Positions 1 to 4,979 of a stretch of 7,029 nt of DNA are shown one piece after another. Source of the stretch: an uncultured Clostridia bacterium (GTDB lineage Bacteria; Bacillota; Clostridia; Oscillospirales; Oscillospiraceae); NCBI GenBank assembly GCA_945918815.1, contig CAMEIU010000116.1, positions 1-7,029 of the forward strand. The letters are read 5' to 3'. Every line of letters starts with the position of its first letter. Within the stretch, counting starts at the first letter, position 1. The notes below the pieces were generated by a model. It saw only the letters and a list, made by a program, of their open reading frames with translations. It was not told where the DNA came from and made no database searches. The position numbers and the translations under genes were made by a program.

Positions 1-12
1 CTTCGTTCCCCT

Positions 13-41
13 AGTATAGCACAAAATTCGGCAGGGGACAA
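13..41 (-). promoter_or_regulatory. Sigma-A-like promoter for a minus-strand gene left of the window
   Basis: On the minus strand, TTGTCC (36-41) and TATACT (13-18) are separated by exactly 17 bases, and the -10 is preceded by TGC, giving an extended -10. It lies just beyond the possible rpiB terminator and points out of the window, so it probably drives the next minus-strand gene, whose coding region is not visible here. Direct reading of hexamers; activity is inferred. Confidence 0.6.
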
Positions 42-42
42 T

Positions 43-108
43 GGAGAAATAAGACCCTTGTGCCCCATGCGGGCGGCTGATAGCCGCCCCTACACGGGGG
101 CACAAGGG
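43..108 (-). terminator. Possible rho-independent terminator after rpiB, built from the repeat
   Basis: Read on the minus strand, the nested palindrome begins 13 bases after the rpiB stop and its long GC-rich stem is followed directly by TCTTATTTCT (45-54). That is the layout of an intrinsic terminator, although the U tract is interrupted. A promoter for the next gene starts right behind it, which fits transcription ending here. The repeat may have been recruited for this role; that is inference. Confidence 0.45.
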
Positions 109-110
109 CT
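52..110. repeat. Nested palindromic repeat, full copy
   Basis: Two nested inverted repeats are visible. The outer arms CCCTTGTGCCCC (55-66) and its exact complement (97-108) form a 12-bp stem, extendable by AG/CT if A54 is bulged. Inside them, GGGCGGCT (71-78) and AGCCGCCC (82-89) form a perfect 8-bp stem on a 3-base GAT loop. The core with its flanks, 65-94, recurs identically for 30 bases at 1915-1944, and the left arm recurs at 647-660. This looks like a dispersed REP/MITE-like element of the genome and not a part of rpiB. It contains no reading frame of its own. Confidence 0.8.
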
Positions 111-121
111 TGTACCAATAT

Positions 122-556
122 TTACTTCTCAAAAGCCATCATCTTGTCGACTCTTCTCTGGTGGCGGCCGCCTTCAAACGGGGTGTCCAGCCAGACGTCC
201 ACAATCTCCATGGCCAGCTTCTCGCCCACGACGCCCGCGCCCATGGCCATCATGTTGGTGTCGTTGTGCTGCCGGGTCAGACGGGCGGACATGAGATCGG
301 ACAGCAGGGCGCAGCGGATGCCCTGGACCTTGTTGGCGGTGATGGAAACGCCGATGCCGGTGGTGCAGAGGACGATGCCCCGGTCGCATTCGCCTGCCGC
401 CACAGCCTGGGCCGCCGGGCCGGCGAAGTCGGGATAATCGCAGCTTGCCTCCGAGTCCGTGCCGAAATCCTTATAGGCCAGACCTCTGGCTTCCAGGTGC
501 TTCTTGAGCACCTCTTTCAGGGCGTATGCCCCGTGATCCGATGCAATGGCAATCAT
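122..556 (-). CDS. rpiB: Ribose-5-phosphate isomerase B (RpiB/LacAB family)
   Basis: Interconverts ribose 5-phosphate and ribulose 5-phosphate in the cytosol, in the non-oxidative pentose phosphate pathway. With the start at 556 the product is 144 residues, normal for RpiB (about 140-150). It opens MIAIASDHGA, the usual beta-strand plus SDH motif at residues 6-8. The active-site loop CTTGIGVSITANK has Cys64 (proton-transfer base in the family) and Thr66; the family RxHNDxN stretch is at 95-101, and Arg131/His132 near the C-terminus fit the phosphate site. An in-frame ATG at 571 exists, but GGAGG lies 8 bases before the 556 start and falls inside the longer reading, so 556 is chosen. The gene is monocistronic as far as visible, with its own promoter and a hairpin after the stop. 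I see no truncation or missing key residue. RpiB is distinguished from LacA/LacB of galactose metabolism only by lack of lac neighbours and general similarity. Confidence 0.95.
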   Translation of the reverse strand: MIAIASDHGAYALKEVLKKHLEARGLAYKDFGTDSEASCDYPDFAGPAAQAVAAGECDRGIVLCTTGIGVSITANKVQGIRCALLSDLMSARLTRQHNDTNMMAMGAGVVGEKLAMEIVDVWLDTPFEGGRHQRRVDKMMAFEK

Positions 557-564
557 AACATGTG

Positions 565-569
565 CCTCC
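565..569 (-). promoter_or_regulatory. Ribosome binding site that fixes the rpiB start
   Basis: GGAGG on the minus strand sits 8 bases upstream of ATG at 556. The upstream ATG at 571 overlaps this site and would have almost no leader from the predicted transcription start near 579, so it is very unlikely to be used. Confidence 0.8.
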
Positions 570-585
570 ATTCTGTTTTTTTCTC

Positions 586-614
586 ATTATACCGTATCCA
601 AGGTGAGAATGCAA
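586..614 (-). promoter_or_regulatory. rpiB promoter
   Basis: A consensus -10 TATAAT (586-591, minus strand) is preceded after 17 bases by TTGCAT (609-614), a -35 that matches TTGACA only in TTG. Predicted start of transcription is near 579, leaving a leader of roughly 23 bases with the GGAGG site in it. There is no room for a riboswitch. Confidence 0.65.
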
Positions 615-646
615 ACAGGGAAATGGGAATTTGACGCTTATGGCAC

Positions 647-664
647 AGACCCTTGTGCCCCTAC
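647..664. repeat. Arm-only relic of the nested palindromic repeat
   Basis: AGACCCTTGTGCCC (647-660) is identical to 52-65, the left outer arm of the full repeat, and is followed by CTAC, which in the full copy follows the inner hairpin. The site therefore looks like the full element with the inner palindrome and right arm missing. It lies in the 557-791 spacer, which otherwise holds only the rpiB promoter and the start signals of the next gene. Confidence 0.6.
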
Positions 665-752
665 GGTCCTGTTCGCTGTCAACTTCCATATTTTTTCTTA
701 ACGAAATCCTCGGTAAAAATTAACATTTCCTGCGTTTCTTTTTGGGACCGGG

Positions 753-784
753 TATGATATGGTAAGAAAAAACGATGCGGGAGG
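753..784 (+). promoter_or_regulatory. Start signals of the YuiD-like gene: weak -10 and strong RBS
   Basis: TATGAT (753-758) is a 4-5/6 match to a -10 box, but I see no good -35 at 16-18 bases upstream, so the promoter call is weak. GGGAGG (779-784) lies 7 bases before ATG 792 and is a good ribosome binding site. If the -10 is real, transcription starts after the upstream in-frame ATG at 759, excluding that start. Confidence 0.4.
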
Positions 785-791
785 CTGCAGG

Positions 792-1250
792 ATGGGAGAG
801 TTTTTCATGGGTTTGCTGGAGAATCGGATTCTCCTGGCGGCGGTGGCGGGCTGGTTTCTGGCCCAGGCGGCCAAGGTGGTTCTGATTTTGATCATGGAGC
901 GGCGGTTCGTGCCGGAGCGGTTCTTCGGCAGCGGCGGCATGCCCAGCTCTCATTCGGCCACGGTCTGCGCCATGGCGTCGGCCTCCGCCGCTCTCTACGG
1001 CAGCGGCAGCTTCCAGTTTGCCGTCACCGCCATCGTGGCCTTTATCGTCATGTATGACGCCTGCAACGTCCGGTTGGAAACCGGCAAGCAGGCGGTGGCC
1101 ATCAAGGAGCTGCAGGAGCTGTTCCGCCGCATGGGCAAGTCCCTCTCCGCCGAGGAAAAGCTCAAGGAGCTGGTGGGCCACACCCTGTCCCAGGTCCTGG
1201 TGGGCGGCTTCCTGGGAATTCTGATTGGTGTGGCTGTCGCCCTGATCTGA
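792..1250 (+). CDS. YuiD-like divergent PAP2-family membrane protein (DUF212)
   Basis: The 152-residue product matches the DUF212 family typified by Bacillus subtilis YuiD (about 158 residues), a divergent relative of PAP2 phosphatases with no proven substrate that I know of. The family marks are present: a first hydrophobic segment with AxxxWFLAQxxK (16-29), the strict GGMPSSHSA motif (48-56) equivalent to the PAP2 SxxxH phosphatase motif, the YDACNVRLETGKQA motif (88-101), and LKELVGHTLSQVLVG (124-138). Three to four membrane segments are likely (about 10-35, 54-70, 74-91, 132-152). The start at 792 has GGGAGG 7 bases upstream; ATG 807 has GGGAG 8 bases upstream and cannot be excluded, while ATG 759 has no RBS. 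A role in dephosphorylating a lipid such as an undecaprenyl or phosphatidyl phosphate is plausible by family relation only. It is followed by its own spacer and a separate promoter, so it is not clearly in an operon. Confidence 0.88.
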   Translation: MGEFFMGLLENRILLAAVAGWFLAQAAKVVLILIMERRFVPERFFGSGGMPSSHSATVCAMASASAALYGSGSFQFAVTAIVAFIVMYDACNVRLETGKQAVAIKELQELFRRMGKSLSAEEKLKELVGHTLSQVLVGGFLGILIGVAVALI

Positions 1251-1299
1251 CCATAAAAAACAGGAAGAAACTGACTATTTATTTAGGGCCAGAATTTAC

Positions 1300-1329
1300 T
1301 ATAATGGTGTCAAACAAACCCATGGAGGG
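1300..1329 (+). promoter_or_regulatory. Promoter -10 and RBS of the ECF S-component gene
   Basis: A perfect TATAAT (1300-1305) lies 33 bases before the start codon; the best -35 candidates (ATTTAT or TTTATT around 1277-1283) are poor, so it may depend on an activator or AT-rich upstream contacts. GGAGGG (1324-1329) is 9 bases before ATG 1339. The predicted leader is under 30 bases, so no vitamin riboswitch or T-box is present, unlike many ECF S-component genes. Confidence 0.55.
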
Positions 1330-1338
1330 AGAAACACC

Positions 1339-1905
1339 ATGAATAAGAAATTTTCAACCAAGAAAATAGTCCTGACGGCGCTGCTGGCCGCCTTGGTGGT
1401 GGTGGGCTCCGCCCTGCGCATCACCCTTCCCCTGGATATCGCCGGTACCACCTCGTTCCATCTGGGCAACATCATGTGCGCCCTGTCCGGTCTGCTGCTG
1501 GGTCCCTGGTGGGGCGGTCTGGCTGCCGGTCTCGGCTCTGCCATCTATGACATGACCAACCCGCTCTACATCTCCGAGGCCTGGATCACCTTCCTGTTCA
1601 AGGGCGCCTACGGCCTCATGGCCGGTCTGGTGGTCTTCATCGGCCACAAGGGCCAGCGGACCTATGTCTGGGATCTGCTGGGCACCCTGGCCGGCGCGGT
1701 GACCTACGCCGTGCTGTATCTGGCCAAGAGCTTCTTCTACAATGGCCTGCTGGTTGCCGGTCTGGAAGTGGCCCCCGCCCTGGCCACCGTCGTGGGCAAG
1801 CTCCCCGCCACCATCTTCAACGCCGTGGTCGCCCTGATCTTCGCCCCCATCCTCTCCATCGCCATCCGCAAGGCATTGGAAAAGAACCATCTGAGCATCA
1901 ACTGA
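1339..1905 (+). CDS. ECF transporter S component (substrate-binding membrane subunit)
   Basis: This 188-residue protein is a very hydrophobic, S-component-like membrane protein. S components bind a micronutrient in the membrane and join a shared energising module (EcfA, EcfA', EcfT) for ATP-driven uptake. The N-terminal TKKIVLTALLAALVVVG (7-23) carries the small-residue pattern typical of the helix that docks on EcfT. The region FHLGNIMCALSGLLLGPWWG (40-59), followed by GLAAGLGSAIYDMTNP (60-75) and KGAYGLMAGL (88-97), matches the PF07155-type S-component core. About six membrane helices are expected: 9-27, 42-58, 60-72, 84-102, 110-130 and 155-177. No ATPase or EcfT gene is adjacent, so it would use a module encoded elsewhere (group II arrangement). 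The substrate cannot be named: no riboswitch and no biosynthetic neighbour points to a vitamin. The start is secure from GGAGGG upstream. Confidence 0.88.
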   Translation: MNKKFSTKKIVLTALLAALVVVGSALRITLPLDIAGTTSFHLGNIMCALSGLLLGPWWGGLAAGLGSAIYDMTNPLYISEAWITFLFKGAYGLMAGLVVFIGHKGQRTYVWDLLGTLAGAVTYAVLYLAKSFFYNGLLVAGLEVAPALATVVGKLPATIFNAVVALIFAPILSIAIRKALEKNHLSIN

Positions 1906-1914
1906 ACAAGCACT

Positions 1915-1944
1915 CCATGCGGGCGGCTGATAGCCGCCCCTACA
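1915..1944. repeat. Nested palindromic repeat, core-only copy
   Basis: Identical over 30 bases to 65-94: the same GGGCGGCT/AGCCGCCC hairpin with GAT loop (1921-1939), plus CCATGC before and CTACA after. The CCCTTGTG outer arms of the first copy are absent. It starts 10 bases after the ECF gene's stop and has no U tract after the stem, so it is a poor terminator on its own. Confidence 0.8.
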
Positions 1945-1971
1945 GAGATTTAGAAGGCGGGTATTTCAATC

Positions 1972-2024
1972 ATCCGCGAAGCGGATCCCTTCATTGTCAA
2001 TTATCAATGGTCAATTGTCCATTA
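1972..2024. repeat. Small hairpin followed by a degenerate heptamer tract
   Basis: ATCCGC (1972-1977) and GCGGAT (1981-1986) form a 6-bp hairpin with a GAA loop. Directly after it are five degenerate 7-base units in register: TTCATTG, TCAATTA, TCAATGG, TCAATTG, TCCATTA (1990-2024). The tract is AT-rich in a GC-rich genome and ends where the terminator stem begins. TCAATTG-type strings resemble dispersed intergenic repeats known from various bacteria; I cannot tell from one copy whether this one is dispersed. No coding potential is seen. Confidence 0.6.
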
Positions 2025-2025
2025 T

Positions 2026-2058
2026 AAAACGGCATGGCTTCATTGGCCATGCCGTTTT
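2026..2058. terminator. Bidirectional intrinsic terminator between convergent genes
   Basis: A perfect 13-bp stem (2026-2038 with 2046-2058) encloses a 7-base loop. The stem is GC-rich inside (CGGCATGGC) with A4 on one side and T4 on the other, so each strand gives a hairpin ending in UUUU. It begins 5 bases after the stop of the minus-strand cysteine-rich gene, for which it is clearly placed, and could also stop readthrough from the ECF gene on the plus strand. Confidence 0.85.
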
Positions 2059-2063
2059 CGGAT

Positions 2064-2894
2064 TCACGTGGTCCGGTAGCAGCCGGTGCAGCTGTCCTTG
2101 GGGTCGATGCAGGGCTCGTTGCGGCTGGGGAAGAAGGCGTCCACCGGGAATTCGATTTTGCCGAAGATGTCGCAGGGACTTTCCGTTGGGCTGACGCTGC
2201 CGGCAGTCTCGCTGCAGACCTTGGTAGGGAGGCAGTAGTCGAACACCGGGATCAGGAACTGGGTGTCCCGCTCCAGGCGGATGATGGAGAACTGGCCGAT
2301 GGTCACCAGCAGCCGCTTGCACTCGCCGGACAGGACCAGCTCGTCGTCGAAGCTGCACACCACGCACTCGGGAATCTCCGGCAGGTCGCAGCAGTTGCAG
2401 CAGCAGTTGCAGGCGTCCACCACGCTGGAGGCCAGAACCATGGGGTCCACCACCTCCACCACGGCCTGGGGCGCGCTGCACTTCTGGCAGCTCCGCTTGC
2501 AGCTGCACATGCGGTTGGTGAATACCTTGGCATTGCCGTCGCCGCCGAAGAGCAGGGCCCGCTTGGAGAACACCGCCAGGCCGTAGACCGTGGTGGGCCG
2601 GGTGCCGTTGACTGTCACGTCGGCCACCACCCGGTAGAAGAACGTGATGTCCAGGGTGAAGAAGCCGCTGTTATAGGGGACCGGCTCGGTATCTATGTCC
2701 ACGTGGAGCAGCTCCACGCTGCGGGCCCGGGCGCTGGCGCAGCGGTCCAGAACGGCCTGGGACTCCTTGGTTAGGTACACGCGCAGATCTTCGATACAGT
2801 CCTTGTCACGGCAGGCGTCCGTGACTTTTTTCGTATGGATGCAAACCGCTTCCCGAATTCCGGAGAGATCGCAGGCTGGTTTTTGATCGGGCAT
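2064..2894 (-). CDS. Cysteine-rich conserved hypothetical protein, possibly sporulation-related
   Basis: The 276-residue product has 24 cysteines (8.7%), no signal peptide and no membrane segment. The N-terminal third resembles uncharacterised proteins I recall from spore-forming Clostridia: REAVCIHTKKVTDACRDKDC (14-33), then EDLRVYL, DTEPVPYNSGFFTLDITFFYRV around 68-89, and GLAVFSKRALLFGGDGNAKVF at 105-125. Cysteines cluster at 130-139 (CxCxxxCxxC) and 162-169 (CNCCCNCC), with pairs at 177/180 and 269/272. Such clusters could bind metal or form disulfide cross-links as in coat proteins. The beta-rich, Cys-poor segment at about 60-125 looks like a folded domain. AGGAGG lies 8 bases before the ATG, a terminator follows the stop, and the upstream region resembles a sigma-K type promoter. 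The plus-strand frame across the same stretch is Ala/Gly/His-rich low complexity, an artefact. The function is not known to me; a spore coat or outer-layer role is inference. Confidence 0.85.
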   Translation of the reverse strand: MPDQKPACDLSGIREAVCIHTKKVTDACRDKDCIEDLRVYLTKESQAVLDRCASARARSVELLHVDIDTEPVPYNSGFFTLDITFFYRVVADVTVNGTRPTTVYGLAVFSKRALLFGGDGNAKVFTNRMCSCKRSCQKCSAPQAVVEVVDPMVLASSVVDACNCCCNCCDLPEIPECVVCSFDDELVLSGECKRLLVTIGQFSIIRLERDTQFLIPVFDYCLPTKVCSETAGSVSPTESPCDIFGKIEFPVDAFFPSRNEPCIDPKDSCTGCYRTT

Positions 2895-2931
2895 ATGGAT
2901 AACCTCCTTGAAATGATTTTGCGTTCATCAC

Positions 2932-2957
2932 AGTTTATGCTAAATGGGTGGATTTGT
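2932..2957 (-). promoter_or_regulatory. Sigma-K/E-like promoter of the cysteine-rich gene
   Basis: On the minus strand CATAAACTG (2931-2939) fits the mother-cell sigma-K -10 form CATAnnnTA in all but the last base, and an AC dinucleotide (2956-2957) lies 16 bases upstream of CATA, close to the sigma-K -35 form and spacing. No good sigma-A -35 is present at 16-18 bases from any -10 candidate. The leader would be about 30 bases. The motifs are short and the match may be chance. Confidence 0.35.
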
Positions 2958-2961
2958 GTTC

Positions 2962-2990
2962 TTGCCGAAACGGCGGCTATGTGGTAAAAT
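2962..2990 (+). promoter_or_regulatory. Sigma-A-like promoter of the tagA-tmk-mltG operon
   Basis: TTGCCG (2962-2967) and TAAAAT (2985-2990) are 17 bases apart, and TGG just before the -10 makes it an extended -10. It is the only good promoter before the five-gene plus-strand run. It diverges from the cysteine-rich gene's upstream region, with the two start codons 131 bases apart. A GGGAAGG ribosome site (3008-3014) follows, 11 bases before ATG 3026. Confidence 0.65.
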
Positions 2991-3025
2991 GAATCAAAAT
3001 CTATTTTGGGAAGGTTTGCCTGCCA

Positions 3026-3748
3026 ATGAAAATCGATGTGATGGGCGTCCGATTTGACAATGTCGACATGGACGAGGCCCTTTCAATTGCCGGGGACCTG
3101 CTGCGGCGGGACGCGGTTTCCTATGTGGTCACGCCGAACTCGGAGATCGTCTACGAGGCCATGGCCGACCAGGGACTCCGGGACCTGCTGAACGGCGCAG
3201 ACCTGGTGCTGCCGGACGGGGCCGGGGTGGTCCTGGGCTCCAAAATTCTCAAGACGCCGTTGAAGCAGAAGGTGGCCGGGGTGGACTTCGCCGACCGGCT
3301 GCTGGGCCTCCTGGCGGAGAACGGCGGAACCGTGTATCTCCTGGGCAGCAAGCCGGGAATCGCGGAGCTGGCGGCGGAGAAGATGCTGGCAAAGCATCCG
3401 GGCCTCCAAATCTGCGGCCTGGCCGACGGCTATTTCAAAGAGGAAGGCCCGGTGATCGAAAAGATCAACCAGGCCAAGCCCGACGTGCTGTTTGTGTGTC
3501 TCGGCGCGCCGAAGCAGGAAAAATTCATGGCGGCCCACCAGAAGGATTTGCAGGTCAAGGTGATGATCGGCCTGGGCGGCAGCTTGGATTCCTTCGCCGG
3601 GACCGTCAAGCGGGCGCCGAAATGGATGATTGCCTGCAATCTGGAGTGGTTTTACCGGCTTTTGAAAGAGCCCTGGCGGTTCAAGCGGATGCTGCGGCTG
3701 CCGAAATTCCTGTGGGCAGTGGTCCGCCGGAGAATAGGGGGCGCTTGA
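3026..3748 (+). CDS. tagA: TagA/TarA/WecG-family glycosyltransferase (GT26)
   Basis: Family members transfer N-acetylmannosamine from its UDP sugar to undecaprenyl-PP-GlcNAc, forming the linkage unit of wall teichoic acid and related wall polymers on the inner membrane face. The 240-residue length is typical. Motifs in order: VVTPNSEIVYEA (34-45, with Thr36 and Asn38), LPDGAGVV (62-69, Asp64 corresponds to the proposed catalytic Asp of TagA), LLGSKPG (105-111), CLGAPKQEKF (158-167), GLGGSLDSFAG (182-192), KRAPKW (195-200) and EWFYRLLKEPWRFKRM (207-222). The basic, hydrophobic C-terminus fits the appendage thought to hold the enzyme at the membrane. It is the first gene of a tight operon and tmk begins 2 bases after its stop. 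No other wall-polymer gene is adjacent, so the exact donor sugar (ManNAc, its acid, or another) is not proved. Start at 3026 has GGGAAGG 11 bases upstream, slightly long, and no better alternative. Confidence 0.9.
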   Translation: MKIDVMGVRFDNVDMDEALSIAGDLLRRDAVSYVVTPNSEIVYEAMADQGLRDLLNGADLVLPDGAGVVLGSKILKTPLKQKVAGVDFADRLLGLLAENGGTVYLLGSKPGIAELAAEKMLAKHPGLQICGLADGYFKEEGPVIEKINQAKPDVLFVCLGAPKQEKFMAAHQKDLQVKVMIGLGGSLDSFAGTVKRAPKWMIACNLEWFYRLLKEPWRFKRMLRLPKFLWAVVRRRIGGA

Positions 3749-3750
3749 AG

Positions 3751-4419
3751 ATGGGAAAACTCATTGTATTCGAGGGAACCGACGGCTCCGGCAAGTCCAC
3801 CCAGTTCGAGCTTCTGACCAAGCGATTGGAGCGGGAGCGAATCGAGTTCCACCGCCTGCGGTTCCCCCGCTATGATCAGCCGTCCTCGGCGTTGATCCGC
3901 ATGTACTTAGGCGGCGATTTCGGCCAGGACCCGACGGCGGTCAACGCCTATGCGGCCTCCACCTTCTACGCCGTGGACCGCTACGCCTCCTATGTCCAGG
4001 ACTGGAAGGCGGCCTATGACGGCGGGACCCTGATCCTGTCGGACCGCTACACCACCTCCAACGCCGTCCACCAGGGCGGCAAGGTGCCTGAGGCGGAACG
4101 GGAGGCGTTCTTCCGCTGGCTCTACGATCTGGAATATGAAAAAATGGGCCTGCCCCGGCCGGACCTGGTTCTGTGCCTGGATATGCCCATCGAATTGTCC
4201 GAGCAGCTCATGCGCAAGCGGGAGCAGGACACCCACACCCACGCGGACATTCATGAACAAAACCGCAGCTACCTCCGCCAGTGCAGGGCCACGGCCCTGG
4301 AAGCGGCCCGGTGCTACGGCTGGACCGTGGTGCCCTGCGCCAGAGACGGGAAGCTCCGCACCGTGGAGGACATTCACGAGGAAATCTATCGGCAAGTGAT
4401 TCAATGTTTGGAGGATTAA
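3751..4419 (+). CDS. tmk: Thymidylate kinase (dTMP kinase), Clostridia-type
   Basis: Phosphorylates dTMP to dTDP with ATP in the cytosol, a required step of dTTP synthesis. The 222-residue product starts MGKLIVFEGTDGSGKST, with the P-loop at 9-17. FPRYDQPSS (38-46) takes the place of the REPGGT motif of most bacterial TMKs and supplies Arg40. GGTLILSDRYTTSNAVHQ (91-108) contains the DRY motif and the TMK-type Ser/Gln substrate-site pattern. A strand PDLVLCLDMP (137-146) precedes a LID-like segment MRKREQDTHTHADIHEQN (154-171). This version, also with the NAYAASTFYAVDRYASY stretch (65-81), is the form I know from Clostridia. The true start is 3751; the frame is open upstream through tagA but lacks an RBS there. 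The AGGGGG site (3736-3741) is 9 bases upstream. It is translationally linked to tagA (2-base gap) and to the DJ-1 gene (2-base gap). Another deoxynucleoside monophosphate kinase activity is possible but less likely. Confidence 0.92.
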   Translation: MGKLIVFEGTDGSGKSTQFELLTKRLERERIEFHRLRFPRYDQPSSALIRMYLGGDFGQDPTAVNAYAASTFYAVDRYASYVQDWKAAYDGGTLILSDRYTTSNAVHQGGKVPEAEREAFFRWLYDLEYEKMGLPRPDLVLCLDMPIELSEQLMRKREQDTHTHADIHEQNRSYLRQCRATALEAARCYGWTVVPCARDGKLRTVEDIHEEIYRQVIQCLED

Positions 4420-4421
4420 AA

Positions 4422-4964
4422 ATGGTTTATATTGTTTTGGGAACCGGATTTGAAGATGTGGAAGCCGTCGCCCCCTGCGACATCCTGCGCCGGGGCGGCG
4501 TGGACGTGCAGTTTGCCGGAATCGGCGGCCTGGAGGTCAAAGGCTCCAACGGCATCACCGTCAAGGCCGACGTGACCGTGGAGGACATGGACCTGGAGAA
4601 CCTGGAGATGATCGTCCTGCCCGGCGGCATGGGCGGCGTCCACTCCATTCTGGCCTGCGAGACGGCTTTGAACGCCGTCCACTATGCCTGGGAGAACGGC
4701 CGCTATGTGGCCGCCATCTGCGCCGCGCCCACCATTCTCGCCAAGCTGGGCATCACCGACGGCAAAAAGGCCGTCTGCTATCCCGGCCTGGAAGGAAACA
4801 TGGGCAGCGCGCAGATGCAGGACGCCAACGCCGTCCGGGACGGCAGGCTGGTCACCGGCCGGGCCCCCGGCGCGGCCCTGGACTTCGGCCTGAAGCTGCT
4901 GGAGACCCTGAAGGACGCGGAGACCGCGGCCCGGGTCCGGTCCGATCTGGTTTACCGGCCCTGA
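4422..4964 (+). CDS. DJ-1/PfpI (YajL/ThiJ-like) family protein
   Basis: The 180-residue product is a single DJ-1/PfpI domain of usual length. Key features: GFEDVEAVAPCDILRRGG (9-26), in which Glu14 corresponds to the conserved Glu beside the nucleophile; IVLPGGMGG (64-72); the nucleophile elbow AAICAAPTILAKLG (97-110) with Cys100; and VTGRAPGAALDFGLKLLE (144-161), the YajL/DJ-1 subgroup ending. Members have been assigned glyoxalase, deglycase, chaperone or redox-sensing roles; the true substrate of this one cannot be read from sequence. It is not the ThiJ biosynthetic enzyme despite old naming. GGAGG (4410-4414) lies inside the end of tmk, 7 bases before ATG 4422, so the two are probably translationally coupled. 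The presence of both Glu14 and Cys100 argues that it is catalytically competent. Confidence 0.9.
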   Translation: MVYIVLGTGFEDVEAVAPCDILRRGGVDVQFAGIGGLEVKGSNGITVKADVTVEDMDLENLEMIVLPGGMGGVHSILACETALNAVHYAWENGRYVAAICAAPTILAKLGITDGKKAVCYPGLEGNMGSAQMQDANAVRDGRLVTGRAPGAALDFGLKLLETLKDAETAARVRSDLVYRP

Positions 4965-4979
4965 GGAGCGGAGACGCCT

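Noticed and set aside
110..634. A 174-codon plus-strand frame over rpiB.
   Set aside because: It is the antisense shadow of a clear RpiB and begins inside the repeat region without an RBS.
1251..1338. Possible riboswitch in front of the ECF S-component gene.
   Set aside because: The spacer is only 88 bases and the strong TATAAT at 1300-1305 leaves a leader too short for any known vitamin riboswitch; no conserved riboswitch core or terminator hairpin is seen.
2396..2414. GCAGTTGCAGCAGCAGTTGCAG-like short tandem repeat.
   Set aside because: It is the coding sequence of the CNCCCNCC cysteine cluster on the minus strand (TGC/TGT and AAC codons), so codon content explains it.
2034..2774. A 246-codon plus-strand frame across the cysteine-rich gene.
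   Set aside because: The product is Ala/Gly/His-rich low complexity, it starts inside the terminator stem and has no ribosome site. The minus-strand frame has AGGAGG, a terminator and family-like sequence.
3496..3750. N-terminal extension of the thymidylate kinase frame into tagA.
   Set aside because: The extension overlaps the real tagA reading frame, looks like out-of-frame translation and has no RBS. Family alignment begins at MGKLIVFEG (3751).
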